The notes below the pieces were generated by a model, which searched no databases, was not told the origin of the DNA, and saw nothing but the letters and a program-made list of their open reading frames with translations. From Halictus rubicundus (taxonomy: Eukaryota; Arthropoda; Insecta; Hymenoptera; Halictidae), in NCBI RefSeq assembly GCF_050948215.1, contig NC_135153.1:10692058-10756057 (forward strand): a stretch of DNA of 64,000 nucleotides. Reading direction: 5' to 3'. The translations under genes were made by a program, and so were the position numbers. Shown piece by piece: positions 1 through 12,273 of the stretch (positions are counted from its first letter, which is position 1; every line of letters begins with the position of its first letter).

Positions 1-180
1 TTACCTGCGCGCACCGACCCAGCCTGTTCCCGCGTCTGTCCTCGCTTAATGAAAGCGTAATGACGTGGTTCTCGACGCTTGCCGGTGAAATCACCGGGAT
101 AATTCTCTCTCTCGGTCGGAAATATCGACGCTTTGTTAACCGATCGGCTGTGGGGGTTACTTCTAACCTCGTTTCTGCCG

Positions 181-188
<8 letters not shown>

Positions 189-223
<35 letters not shown>
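189..223. repeat. (CT)n microsatellite
   Basis: Uninterrupted CT dinucleotide run of about 35 bp. Apparent Ser/Leu-rich open frames across it are products of the repeat. Confidence 0.95.
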
Positions 224-226
<3 letters not shown>

Positions 227-550
227 CCCTGTATCTCCCTCTCTCCGCTCCCTGTTCCGTTGTAACAGGCGCGCCCTTTGAGGCGCGAACACTCACGAAT
301 TGTTTCCACTCGAACGCCGTGCGTTTCTTTGTCTCCGCCCGGACGGCGTTGTTTCCCGCGCGCACCTGGATCGCAATTCCGATCCTGTTGCGCCGATTAA
401 CAACCTCCGCGGCTGCCGGGAGGGTCCACGGTGCAACGCGGAGTCTCGGCAATCTCGGTGAATGCGATTCGGATATTCGAGAGACCCTAGAGGCAAGCCG
501 AGACGATGCGACCGGTAATTTATTATTGGCAGGAGAAGGATTAAAAGAAT

Positions 551-769
551 TTAACACTAAACCTACCACGGCCGGTCGAATTGACCATTTCTGCGTACAA
601 TTTCATACATACAACATTATCACATCGCTATTTATCTTTACGACTTTTCTCGAAGTATGTGTACCGTTGGCGTTTATTAAAACAGTGGAATGTTCCTATA
701 TCGCGCGAACAGTGTCTAAGATGTTAACGGTTGTGTGCGTACAACTGTATGACTAAAACTCGGTGTTAC
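551..769. mobile_element. TTAA-type MITE, family R
   Basis: Begins TTAACACTAAACCTACC at a TTAA and appears to end near a GTGTTAC motif. The first 70 or so bases match, in reverse orientation, the sequence leading up to a TTAA at 47766-47769. The outer TIR also resembles the element at 7092-7321. TTAA target use suggests a piggyBac-type nonautonomous element. The right border is uncertain. Confidence 0.45.
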
Positions 770-1363
770 AAAATGGTGGTTGACGACGCGCTAGCTTGGC
801 TTATACTGTTAGCGACTGATTGTTAGCCTCGCTTTTCCTTTACTTCAAGGGTCGCTTATACCTAAGGGCTGTAAACCGCCCCTTAAACCCAAGGTCACCG
901 AAGTGGCAGTCGTTGCACACCAACATGTACAATGTATTTTTCAGTATTTATTTCTCATTTTATTTATTTTTTTCTCCAAGAAAGATGTGTATCTTGTCCG
1001 TTTGTCAATTTGACCGCACGAGATAATATGGTGTTTACTCTGCTAAACCTAAACAAACAGTATAAAAGAAAGACTATTCTCTATGTGGAATGACCAACTC
1101 AAAATAGATGAGCCGCCTTATCGAATGAGACGTTATCAAGTTAGGCACGTGCCTGGTTGATAATACTGTTTCACGGCAAATGCATCCAAACGGCAAAGGT
1201 GGACGACACAGTACAACTTTGTAAATCGAGGAGGGGAGCATCGCAGTAATTTTGTATAATTGAAATTATATGAAAAGAAATTTGTATCGTCATTTTATGG
1301 AAGTTGTTCATCTGCTAATTCATCCAGCAACAAATTGACTATTATCTACGTTTAATGTATAAA

Positions 1364-1608
1364 ACCCTTTGCACTCGAAGCTATTTTAATTCCAAAACGA
1401 AACATTTCTTCCGACCCAGAATATTTCCCTTCTATATATTGTTTTCCATGTTATACATACGAAAACGGTGCAATTTACTCGTACAATACTGAAGTGTTTA
1501 GTAATTTATTCGATACAAACAAATATAGTAATGCAAGACATATTTCGAATAATGACGCAGCAATTTTTAGTGGCGCCTTACAGTCGCCATTCGAGTGCCA
1601 AGGGTTAA
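1364..1608. mobile_element. TTAA-type MITE, family B (copy 1)
   Basis: The ends are inverted copies of CCCTTTGCACTCGA, and the right end abuts TTAA. Four further copies occur in this window (39458-39699, 39696-39894, 41457-41705, 50648-50895), so family membership is secure. No coding capacity. TTAA targets point to piggyBac-type mobilisation. Confidence 0.8.
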
Positions 1609-2164
1609 CAATAACTTTTTGTAGGGACCGGTCGTTTTGACCACGTACGGTAGGAACAGATGTTGCAAGAAGTGTCGGTAGGTTTATTGTTAATATTGTG
1701 GGGTTAAAGGACTCCTGATATAATAACTCGGATAGTGGAGAGTTCCGTGCGTGGCCTCGGCTTCCTCTTTTCCCTAAAGTCAAAGAGAGGAAGAATCTTC
1801 TACACGGCTACTGCCTTTTACAATTGCCGCAGACAATTTTTCTTTTGCACGGAGATCCGCTGTTCAATTGTTAGCAAGCTCGAGGTACCGTTGAGAGAAT
1901 TTCGTTTCCCCGTTCGGTCATACAGGTGTTCGATTAACAAAACCCACTTAGCGGCGAAAGATAACGTCTAGGTGTCCATGGTCTCAGCGATAACGCGGAG
2001 ATAGCGCGCCGATAAGAGGCGTTCGAAATGGTAGGCAGGTTTGACTTTGATATCGATCGGTCCGGTAGCGAAATCAGCGTAACTAGTTACAGCTCAAGAC
2101 CTCTTCGTTCAAATATTATTTTATTTGCGACGGGACTTACGAGCCGGAAAAAGCTAAGTGGCTC

Positions 2165-2170
<6 letters not shown>

Positions 2171-2241
<71 letters not shown>

Positions 2242-2275
2242 TCTTGCATCGAGGCAGGAGAGAGAGAGAGAGAGA
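2171..2275. repeat. (CT)33 microsatellite with adjacent (GA)n run
   Basis: A 66-bp CT run at 2171-2236 is followed after about 20 bp by a GA run at 2258-2275. The two runs are complementary and could form a hairpin. Ser/Leu and Arg/Glu open frames over it are artefacts. Confidence 0.95.
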
Positions 2276-4153
2276 CAATTCGTGGAAGCTGTTCGATTCC
2301 AGTGCGCTTCGAAGTGGGCCACTTGCGCGCCAGCTCTAAACTTAGACGGAAGGGATTAGTCGCTCGGAAAAAGAGCCAAGGGCCACGCCACCGCTCGTTT
2401 TCACCGTTGACCTATGTTTAACCGGGATGCTGCAACCAAGTTTCCTCCCTTCTCTCGGTCAAGTCCAGTTCCGGCCGCTGTTAAACCCGATCGATCGATC
2501 GATCCTCTTCTATTATTGCGCCGAGTCCACCGATATTTTCGGTCCCGACGACCAGCCACCGGTACTCGATGATTTCGACGCGAGGTTCGTTCGAAAGTTG
2601 TTGTCGTCGATCTCGGTTTCGTTCGCCTCAGAATCTTGCAAATTATCACGTTTCATCAAACATCAAAACTGAGATCAACGGAACAGGAGAGCTGTGCTAT
2701 ACAGTAAAATCTGTTTTTGTGCGATAGATAGGGACCGCATAAAAGAAACCGCACAAAAAAATATTCAGAAACATCATAAATGGCTATAGTAAATAATTTT
2801 GTGCAACATATTGAAGACAATTGTTTTATGCGGCGGAGAGGGACAAAAACTTCAACTCTTTGGTCGACATAAAAAATCATATTTAAAAGTTTTTCGCCGA
2901 AAAACGCAAGTCGCGCGAAAGATGGAGAAAGATTATGGAAGAAAATGTCACTTATAATAATTCCGTAAATTTAAACGTACTACTGCGTTTGAGTTTCTCT
3001 TAAAAATCGGCACGAACTTTCCGGACAACCCAATAGCTGCGATGATCGTTAAAGGCCTCGGGGTACCGAGAACTGTAACGTTGCGCTTAGTTTCTGCGGA
3101 TGAACGACGACGCTGCGAACGCATAAAATCTACAGTTCAGCCGTACCCATTGTTCCCGAAGGAACGAGACGAAGAAGGAAGACGCGAAAAGAAAAGGGAA
3201 GTACACACGAGGCTGGGCGCGTTGAACGCGATGCATTCGGATTCGCGTACGGATTCGAAGGTTGCAACGTGGGGCCGCGAAAGGGTGCAACAACGTGGGG
3301 CGGGGAAGGCGAGGCGAGGTACGGGGGGAGAGAGAGAGAGAGTGCAGGGTCGTGAGAAAAGTGAAGTGCACCCCTCTGTCGCGGCGCGTAATTACGCGAG
3401 CACTTAAATGCCTTTGGACACGCGAGTCGCCCGGGGTCGCCGACCTTTTTTCCGCGCGCCGCTTCTCGCCGCGACGCCGGTTTATCGCGGGACAAATAAC
3501 TACTGGACATATCTAGTTTTTCACCGTTCGTTTCGTCCGTTCGATCGAGAACCGGCGTTCACCGTGCAATCCCTTTTCTCCCTGTTTCGTTTTGCGCGAA
3601 CGTAAGCGAGGGGAGAGGGTTGATACGTCCAGCCTCCTCTTCAATTTTGTTCGCCGGAAGGGGACCTCGGCGAGCGCGCAACCCACTGCTCGAGATCGCC
3701 GGATAAGGACCGATGCAGCCGATACACCTATGCGCAACGTACAACGCACACGCGAGTTCTCGTCGAGGGCGGCACCACCCTGCCACCCTTCCGGTGCGCG
3801 AGCCACTCGAATAAAAGGGTTTCAGCCGGAGGCGCACGCGAGCCAGCGTAAATATTTGCGCGGTTCCTCCCGCGGGAATTGCCCGGCGATCATCTCGACG
3901 ATCCTTTTGCGTCGCTCTTTTCACCGGCGCGGCGCTCCGAGCCACGCTGCGCCGAGTACGCGCCAGAATAAATCAAATTATTTAATAATTCGTCCCGAAG
4001 AGAACCTTTGCCTCAACCACTATTACTCGAGCCCTATTCTCTCTGTTTCGCGTCTCCTGGCACAGTCCACCATGACCCCGATGGCGTTCAACGCGTTATC
4101 TTCCCTAATGTCCCCAATTTGCTTTAAGAGGACCCTAGCTTAGTTTTCCGTTT

Positions 4154-4323
4154 TCACGGAAAATATTCCTCCCGGAGAATCTCTCGAGGAAAGTAGGCGT
4201 GGCCGAGGATGGGCGTGATTCGGTTGCTCTCGATCTGCTCGGAGCAGCGGCAGTGCCCCTCGGGGCAACGCTCGCGTTCGCAACAGTTCCTCGTTAGGGT
4301 GGTAGCCGAGCATCTCGTGCACG
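4154..4323 (-). CDS. Candidate cysteine-rich coding exon, unrecognised
   Basis: On the minus strand an open frame runs from a plausible acceptor (pyrimidine-rich sequence ending in CAG; first exon base 4323) to a TGA at 4154-4156. It encodes a cysteine-dense segment that includes the motifs CTRC, NCCERERC and CRCSEQ. Most codons in the first three quarters end in G or C, as in the clear exons of this window. I do not recognise the family. A preceding minus-strand open segment near 4410-4558 also looks coding but lacks a good donor. No signal peptide or start exon was found, and an ATTAAA on the minus strand lies about 170 bp downstream. An overlapping plus-strand frame has similar codon bias, so strand and even coding status are unsure. 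Confidence 0.2.
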
Positions 4324-4783
4324 CTGTTTGGTGCAAGAGGGTGAACGATGGTCACCGGTCAGTGGGACGATCGTCGCGCGTCGCTAGCGGAAACGTCGAT
4401 ACCGTGGACCGACCATGGTGTGGTTCTCGCAACGCGTTCCTATCGTTGGGAGAAAAGTTCGCACAAAACTGATTGTTTCCGTACGCATGGGCATGATCGC
4501 GGACGAGGTTCGAGCTCCCAACGATACGCCCACCTTCGAGCTTTCGGAATCGACGTCCCTGGAGTGGAAATCTCGACGGAGAAGCAACCGAGGTAAAAGC
4601 GGCGAGCGCGGAAAGAGATACATACATCCCATTGGACGTCGGCGCCGAGGACAAAGGGTCCGGTTCGCGGTGAATTACGCGTGGAGCACACGCTTCGGAG
4701 TGCGAGTCGAAGCGAGCCGGAGCGAGCGTCGTCGCCGTTTTCCCGGGAGCGTCCCGGTTTCGTTCTAGAACTCGAGAGAACAA

Positions 4784-4786
<3 letters not shown>

Positions 4787-4824
<38 letters not shown>

Positions 4825-4834
4825 AAGAGAGAGA
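4787..4834. repeat. (GA)n microsatellite
   Basis: GA dinucleotide run with a few interruptions near its right end. Confidence 0.9.
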
Positions 4835-4849
4835 AATAGGAGAGCCAGT

Positions 4850-4927
4850 CGAGTCGGGACGAGTCGAGACGAGTTGCGTTGAGTCGAGCCTAGTCGAGCC
4901 GAGTCGAGTCGGGACGAGACGAGCCGA
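4850..4927. repeat. Degenerate GAGTC/GAGAC pentamer repeat
   Basis: Repeated GAGTCG, GGACGA and GAGCC words form an imperfect 5-bp repeat directly after the GA microsatellite. Confidence 0.7.
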
Positions 4928-5513
4928 GTGGGGCGCGATGCGTGGACGCCATGGACAGAAGGGGAGAAATTTCGTGGGGGACAAAGGGACGTCGCGACGG
5001 CGCAGACTCGGGGTATGGGCGTCGCGACGCTTCCTCGTCCCCTTCACCAGTGCTGCTCTAACGATTCACCGGTGTGTCGTGACGGCTGGTTCTCGCCATT
5101 CACAGCCAGCTCGGTTCGCTAACACTCTCGGCGTCCATTTCTCCGTCTTCTCCCTGTTCTCGGCCGCCGCGTCTCGCCGCGTCGCGTCGGGTCGCGTCGC
5201 TCTCGAGGAGAACGTTCGCGAGAGCACCCGGGCTCCTCTCGTTCTCAGTTCGCTCCTTCTTTCTTCCTCTCCCTCTCCCTCTCTGTCTCTGTTGCCCTCT
5301 CTTCCGAGCTCGCGGCCGACGCGGACTACTCATGAGGCACACCTGTGCACACACGAGGAGGCACACCTGCAAGCCTCTTTCGCTCACACGCGCGCCAACT
5401 CGCACGTGCGGATAGGCGTAGGCGTGCACCGGCCCCTCCCTCCACCTCCTGACGGAGCATCACGTACGTACGCATCCAAGGAAGCTGTGCCGCTTCCACG
5501 AAACCATTTTCTG

Positions 5514-5518
<5 letters not shown>

Positions 5519-5562
<44 letters not shown>
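5519..5562. repeat. (CT)n microsatellite
   Basis: CT run of about 44 bp. Confidence 0.95.
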
Positions 5563-5566
<4 letters not shown>

Positions 5567-7091
5567 CCTCGAGAATCAACCGCCGACCTCTTCTCCTTCC
5601 TCCGCGAGGCGGTTAACCCTTAACTCGGGCGCAACCCGTGTCGAGATTTTTTGCATGCTCGTGGACGCCCCTGCGCTCGCCTCCAAGCGCGACAACCAAC
5701 CTAATCGTGGCTTCGTTCCCGATGAAATCGATGGAGTCGATGAAACGCCGTGTCGCTAGCCTTTCCGCGAGTTGTTCCGACGCGAACGCCAAGAACTTGT
5801 TTATTTACGGAAAGGGGCCGATTCCACGCCAGGAACCAGATAATATTGTTCGAAACGAGTTTGATCGTTCGCGAGCTACGCGTGCCGTTCAACGGATATC
5901 GGCCGAAGGTGCGAATACACTGGCCAGTATGTAACTGGTGACATGTTTCGCGAGACCGACTCTCGCGACGTGTGTTCAAAGCCTTTGAGACAGCGGCCAG
6001 CAAGTTCATACTGACTCGCGACGGTTTATCTCGGAGAGCGGAACAATATATTTGCGAACGAGTGTGCACGCTTCTGCGAGTTGCTCTCGCAAGACAGTGT
6101 TGCGAGTCGCCAGTGTGTTCGCACCTTAACGCGTCTGTTCGCGACCGACCGTTTCCACTTGGTGCGTTGCGGCGGGCTCGACGCGTCTTCGAATTTCGTT
6201 CTCGAGAGAACAGAGAGAACGTTTTATGGGTACATAATTCGGAGGCTGCGTGCGACGATCCTCCCAGCTGTATTTCAGCGAGGAGCTTCGGACGTTATTC
6301 GACTGGTTATTTTTTTAAATCGGAAAGCGTTGGAGTTTCTCGAACGCGAGGTCCGAGAAGAAACAACGACCGGCTAGAGAAACTGGTTTAGCCGCACGGT
6401 TACACGGGTATTTTACAGGCATTTAATCCCGCGTGGGTCGCGGTGTCGTATGCTCGGTAAAAGGATCGGTGTTTCGCAGTTTCGCTGTTCGGAGCGCCGC
6501 GCCGCTGAACCGTTGATCGAGAGGAACGCGAAATCGGCTCGGTGACGAAACATGGTCGCGCGTTCATGCTCTCTCGAAATTCGCTGACACGAGCCGCGGC
6601 GCTTTCCACCGATTCCCGAAACGAGTTGCGCAACGCATAGACCATCCGGACGGTTTCTCGACTCGTCCGACGAGCGACTCGAGATCTCAAGGAATTTATC
6701 GTCATTTGCGATTGCGCCACGATTTTAAGCTTTCGTGACAAAAATGGTTAGCGGGTGTTCACGAGAGGAGAAATTTGCCAGCCTTCGATCGAGAGATTAA
6801 AGCCAGCATCGGTTTAGATAGAGAAACGATTTCCTGCATGCGGATGATATCCACGGAACCTAGTACGAAGCTGGTTTTCGTGGTCGATCGGCTCTGTTCG
6901 ATATCGGTTCGTTCGTACGACTCCTTTTCACTGGTCGCTTATAGGACGCGGCAATCGTCGACTTCATTTCCTGCTTCCTGTCTCCCATTGATTGGCCATT
7001 GTCGAGGCTTTTTCTGCGAATAATAAAGAGGCGCGGTCCAATTTTTCCGAGCCGGCACGTCGCTCTGCTCCGCTACGCTTCGCGTCGAAAG

Positions 7092-7321
7092 TTAACGCTA
7101 AATCTATCAACCGCTAAAAGTGTTGCTTGATGAACGTGACACGGTTCAATTTATTTTACCGCATAATTATTTCCAACGGAGGCATCTGTATAATTTAAAA
7201 GGTGACACGATTCAATTTATTCTGGTATAACATTGTTTTCAACGGAGGCATCTGTATAATATCGATATAATCGGAAACTGAAAAAATTTAGACCGGTTGT
7301 TTGACCGGTAGGTTTAGCGTT
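7092..7321. mobile_element. TTAA-type MITE, family R, with 66-bp internal tandem duplication
   Basis: Inverted ends TTAACGCTAAATCTA (left) and GGTAGGTTTAGCGTTAC (right). Inside, a 66-bp unit starting at GTGACACG is present twice in tandem (7136-7201 and 7202-7261) with a few differences. AT-rich interior, no coding capacity. Confidence 0.65.
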
Positions 7322-8649
7322 ACAGAGGTTCGATCTTCGAAAATCGCTATTCGCATAAACGAAACGAAGCAACTTTTTCGAACGCAAAATCTCCGGAAAC
7401 GTTCCCAGCAAGCCGGCCATTCGAACGCTGTGAGGTTTCTCGCAATTGGCTAGGTTCCGAACGAGGAACGAGCAAGGAGGCGTTCAACGGAAAACGATGG
7501 AATCGGCAAAGCCGATTCTCGCGAGCAGCACGCGCGCGTTTCGAATTTCTCGGTGCCACGCCGGTTCGTTTCGCGAAAGGTGGAGCGATCTCGCGGAGAG
7601 CGCGCAAAGCGTTAGGCGAGCGTGCGATCGCGAGCGATCGAGCGATCGACTGTTTTCCTTCGAAATCGTGAAAACGATTTTTCCGCGAAATCTCGTGTTC
7701 GGGCTTTCCTCGGGGAGGAAAGGGGAATAGGGAATAGGGACTAAGAGAAGAAAAGATGGCAGGAGAGAGGAGGTCTCCGAGGACTCTCGAGGTCTCGCGA
7801 ATCGCACAGGGGTGGTTGGAAGTCTCTGGGGAAGGCTGAATGCGAGGGTTCCACGGTGGCTTGGAAGGGTGGCGCGGAGGGGAGGGAGGGGGCAACGTTT
7901 TCCCGCGTGACTATTTTCGTGGCCTGCTATTTTCGTGGAAACAAGTTCGGCCAGGGTTGGAGGGGGTTGGTCGACCAGGCCCGACAATACGAACACACGC
8001 AACCCCCTCGCTCTCTCTCTCTCTGGTTCTCTCTAGTTCTCTCTGGTTCGCCGCCCTCTGCGCTCTTCGTCCGCCGCCGGTTCCTCTGCACATGCTCGTG
8101 CAATCAATAGTAGTCGCACGTGTGATTTCAGGTTACGCGGAGCATGCACCCCTCGTTAAAAAGGAATTCTCTCTCTCCTTCAAGGTCGATAAATAATTCA
8201 AGGGCCGAACGTGCATTTTGCATACTCCCTGCAGACCGGCCAGACCACTGGGGTGAACCAGCGGCGATCTCGACAGACGTTTAGGAAACTCGAAGTCCAC
8301 GCTCTCTCGAGCGAGATGAGAAAAAAAAAACAAAATCGAAGCAAATTTCGCGCTTCAAAGTCGACTCGCTCCTTAACTCGAATGACGTTGCATTAGGTGT
8401 TCGGGTTAGACGGTATTACTCATAGATCCAAACAACAAACGAAGTACATAAAGACCGTTCGACTCGTCAACCCCTGTTACCACCCGGTATATACGACATA
8501 GGTACCAGTAACACCGTAAACGAGCACTGGTGACGTAGCTATGACGTAGGGTGCATTAGATCCACGATCGGTCCCAAATATTAACGGTAAACCGTTTCTA
8601 GAATTTTTATTTAGCAACTGTTGCATCATACATATTTCTTTCTTCAAGT

Positions 8650-9517
8650 GTAGAATGTTTTTTATGGTAGAGGAAAACATTAGTTGGTTCAGGAGGGCAG
8701 ATATTATGACAGGCAAAAAAATTTGTTCAAGGTTCAAGGAGGTTTTATTTAAATGGAACGATGTATTTTTATTATCGCTATATGATAGCCGAGGTCAAGA
8801 CGAATCCAACGATCTGTAATATTATGACCTTCGGGTGACCTTGAGTACGAGAAATTCATAAAAGTAGGACATTTGATGTAAATAGTGAAATACCGATGAC
8901 ATGATCCCCCCAGGGTTTCAAGAAATGTTCTTGAACCTTGATTAATGACTGTGAACACGCTCACAAAAAATTGTAAACACCGAAACAAATTCTTTTCGTT
9001 TCGGCGACTCTAATCGGTACGTTTCAGAAATTCATCGGGATTTATTCGATTGTGAAAGATAACGTTACTTCTCTGAAACGATGGTGTACAGTGATGCAGA
9101 AAAGATAGAAATGATTTTAGTTTATGGCGAGGCTAACAGTAACTCTTTCTAACCATGGACAACTGAATACACATAATACGCAGTATTGGTGCACTGAAAA
9201 CCCGAAATGACTTCGACAAGTTGAACACCAGCCTCCATGGAGTGTAAATGTATGGTGTGGAATTATTGGTGATAACAAACTCAGGGTTCGTGAAGGTCAT
9301 AACATTACAGGTCGTTGGATTCGTCTTGACCTCGGCTATCATATAGCGCTAATAAAAATATCTCTTGGAATCTCAAAAAATATAACCTGGAACAAAGTTT
9401 GCCTATCATAATATTTATCCCTCAGAAACCAACTAATGTTTTCCTCCGAAATTTCCTTCTATCGCGAAAAACAAGCGATATATTTTAGATGCTCGAGTTA
9501 CGTGAAACACTCTGTAT
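8650..9517. mobile_element. Degenerate TA-type DNA transposon, family D (copy 1)
   Basis: The right end carries the family D TIR (AGATGCTCGAGTTACGTGAA, then the inverted GTGTTTC terminus). The left part matches the interiors of the copies at 50258-50620 and 59175-59492 but has lost its terminus. Sequence near 8737-8960 recurs inverted near 9260-9420, so most of the element is a long imperfect palindrome. It retains a short transposase N-terminal remnant at 9081-9151. Confidence 0.65.
9081..9151 (+). pseudogene. Transposase N-terminal remnant (HTH, DUF4817-like)
   Basis: An ATG-initiated segment reads MVYSDAEKIEMILVYGEANS and stops a few codons later. This resembles the N-terminal helix-turn-helix of insect IS630/Tc1-type transposases (the DUF4817 type), recalled from family knowledge. 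It lies inside a family D element and is clearly nonfunctional. Confidence 0.5.
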
Positions 9518-10142
9518 ATCCCGACAAAGTCCGCACGGGATCTAAATAAATTCAATCGCGTCGTTTTTACGAGGCAACGCGTGCCACTTTTACTGCTCGG
9601 TAGGACTTCGCGGCAGAGACACGCGTGGAACGAAGTTTGCCGCATTAACCAAAAGTTTGATTAAGCAAAGGATCGTTTCGAGAGCAGCTTCGATATTTCC
9701 GTCCCGTCTCCCAGCTCGTGGTCTAGAAGGTGCGTGTGGATGTACGCGCGCACTCCCCTGCATTAAAGTGTAATAATAACAGCGAGATTGTGCCGGTAAA
9801 GCCGCAGATGGTCGGGCCTCGGTTCTCGGGGTATATGTTTCTCGTCTCGCGGCGCAACATAACGGGGAACAGAGGCTCGCGCGGCTGCCAGTTTCAACCG
9901 ATACATGGGCGAGACAGACGCGAACGACCAGCAGCGTTACCACACGCGAGCTTAGGGAACACGCGTGTGGTGCTGGAGCGCTGTTAGCGCTGCCAATGCT
10001 GCCAGCGCTGCCAGCGTTGTTGCTGCCGCGGAGGTTTGCGGCTTTGGAATGACCAAACAAGGCGAGTCTACGTGGGTTGAACGTATCACCCACTGAAGCC
10101 CGAACGGGCACGTCGACTTCTTCGATCGACATTCTATCTTCT

Positions 10143-10180
<38 letters not shown>

Positions 10181-11255
10181 CACATTTCTAATACGATAAC
10201 TGGAACCATTGCTACACCTGCTCGGTGCCACGATCGATTCTCGCTCGCGAACGATGCTCGGACAACCGTTCATTCTCCACCAAAATACGCTATAACACGT
10301 TTCCATTGCGGCTCTAATCGCCCTAATCGATGATAAATAAACTGCGGATGTTATGTACTTATGGCAGAAACCAGTCGGCGGAATTTAGAACGGTAAAGAA
10401 ATCAAAACGGCCCAAGGACGTGTGGATGTGTTATCTTCAGTTTATGAAGCTCTCGTCAAAGGAGAAAAGAAATTGTGATCTGCTTCAATTTTTATTTTCC
10501 ACGGAGATCCGGAGTCGAATGATGAAATGAGGGAAATCGGTAGATGTCGATTGAGTCAAGCAATTAGGCTATAGGTTGAACTAGAACGCGATAGAAGCCA
10601 GTACGAGATCGGTAGGTGTATAATCGCTTTTGACTCTTTCCAATTGCGATTCTCTGTTGCGGAGCAATAGCTGGAGAGAGGTTTCCCTCGTTAGCGTCGC
10701 GTGTTTACCCCCACCACCTCGTATTCTCGTGCGATTCCAGTGACGCGAGGTCATCGAGTCGTCAATTAACAGGGAACAGGCGGCCACCGTTCGATAGCGT
10801 CGCACCGTGTCTTCCGAATCCTGCGCCGCTAACGAGGAAGAGAGCAGTTCGCCACGAAAGCCAGAAGTAAAACTTCCCTGCTCATTTTATTCGCGGGACG
10901 AGAGAGAAGATCGTGCTGGAGGAAAATGGAAGCGTCTCATGCCTAGAACGGTTGAAACTGTGCCAATCCTCGAAACCGAGTTCCGTCGCTGCATAATAAA
11001 ACAATCGGATCCCGGTGGAAAAGGGCCAATGTCAATACGTTGGCTATCGTGGACGCGCGCGTGGGCTCATTCACTCGCGGCAGTGTTCCACATTCTTCAA
11101 CTTCAACAACGCTTCGTCTTCGAACTCTACGACCGTTTTCCATCCTTCTATTCTTCGCCCACGAGAAGATGGCAGAAATTTCGAGAGACGGGCATACCTA
11201 CTAGCGTCGTAGGGACGTAGGGCTCTGGAAGGACAGTGGGACGTCGCGTCGTGAC
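9518..11255. other. Noncoding stretch
   Basis: Apart from a CT microsatellite at 10147-10179 nothing definite is seen. A 238-codon minus-strand open frame (9590-10306) crosses the microsatellite and has no recognisable domain. A 138-codon plus frame (10807-11220) starts at a non-ATG codon and looks random. Confidence 0.5.
10147..10179. repeat. (CT)n microsatellite
   Basis: CT run of about 33 bp. Confidence 0.95.
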
Positions 11256-12273
11256 CATAGTCGCCAGATCAAGACTTGTTCCCCCACTCTAATTTCCCCT
11301 TCTGCCACGCTTCCGCCACGTCACGCCGGTCACGTGACACGTTCCGTCTCTCCAGTGTCCTTGGACCATATAAACCTATAGACAAGGCACAGATACTTTT
11401 GCTTGAAGCGAAGATAACTGAACTTGTGACGTCACAGCTTAGGAAGATGTATAAGCTATGCTCATTCGCCCACGTACCATAAGGACAGTGCCTACGCTTG
11501 GATTATGGGTGGGGCAGGGGGTGTGTGTACATGGAAAGAATGGACAGAATAATTTCAAAGAATTTTTTTTTTGTTTTTATTAAGCTATTACAATGAAGTA
11601 TGAAGTAATAATTGTATTATGTATTAACTATCTTAGGAATCGATATTTGATTCTGATGATTAACAACTTATTAGGTCGCATATTATGTAGATTAATATTA
11701 TATTATTTACATTACACGACCTTCCGCATATTATGCATGTTACAGAATGTTTTTTACATATAAATTGATCACATTTACGACATTTTAAGGGGGTACTGCT
11801 GTTTTTTCATAACTTACATCTACCTCGCTTGTGACTAGTTATTATCAGGCCGCGGATCTTTATGCATGTATAGCAAAATTGAGTACCATGAAATTCAAAA
11901 TTGTCGAAAAATTTAAAAAACAGAAGATCAATATATGATGTCTCCTCTATTAAAATCATTAAGGGAAGAAATAACATTGTATTTAGTTTCTATTTCTTGC
12001 GATTGACAATCCTTAACGGCGTGGCTGCGTGGTATTGGCGTCGGCCTGCCGTGTCAGCCATTTTGAAATTATCTTTTGACGTCACAAACTCAACGATCTT
12101 TGCTTCACCGGATTCTCGGCTTTCCTATACACATACCATACCTGTGCCGGATGTATAAGTATATACGGTCTAAGCTCGTGTCTGTGTCACAGTGTCACGT
12201 GACTAACCCGGTACTGGCAGAGTGGGGGTAACTTTTCCCCCTCAAGTCGTGCTCCCTCCCCTCATCTGGCGAT
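11256..12273. mobile_element. hAT-like nonautonomous element, family H (long copy)
   Basis: The ends contain inverted TCGCCAGAT motifs. The arms remain complementary for about 200 bp each, sharing the CCCCCACTCT, TCACGTGAC and TTGTGACGTCA words. The middle is about 600 bp of AT-rich filler without an open frame. Shorter relatives at 23798-24001 and 62739-62882 have TIR CAGTGTCGCCAGA and 8-bp target duplications. Here the flanks GTCGTGAC and GTCGTCGT match in 5 of 8 positions. Confidence 0.7.

Larger units (their letters stand above)
1..4153. other. Noncoding GC-rich stretch with scattered repeats
   Basis: No convincing gene is seen. The stretch contains a CT microsatellite (189-223), two TTAA-type MITE copies (551-769 and 1364-1608), a long CT/GA microsatellite (2171-2275) and a short GATC tetramer run near 2488-2504. 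From about 3050 to 4150 the DNA is GC-rich and open in several frames, but none shows domain content, splice borders or consistent codon use. Confidence 0.5.
4928..8649. other. Noncoding GC-rich stretch
   Basis: No gene could be supported. Contents are a CT microsatellite (5519-5562), a TTAA-type element with an internal tandem duplication (7092-7321) and a short CT-rich patch near 8010-8048. The long open frames here overlap on both strands, which is typical of stop-poor GC-rich DNA. Confidence 0.5.

Noticed and set aside
2087..2339. Open frames with Ser-Leu or Arg-Glu repeats
   Set aside because: Translation of the CT/GA microsatellite.
4850..4927. GAGTC pentamer array as a telomere-like repeat
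   Set aside because: Too short and degenerate, located inside a region with unrelated flanks; insect telomere repeat is TTAGG.
9590..10306. 238-codon minus-strand open frame
   Set aside because: Crosses a CT microsatellite and has no recognisable domain; GC-rich DNA here is open in several frames.
10807..11220. 138-codon plus-strand open frame
   Set aside because: Starts at a non-ATG codon, no domain, and ends just before a hAT-like element.
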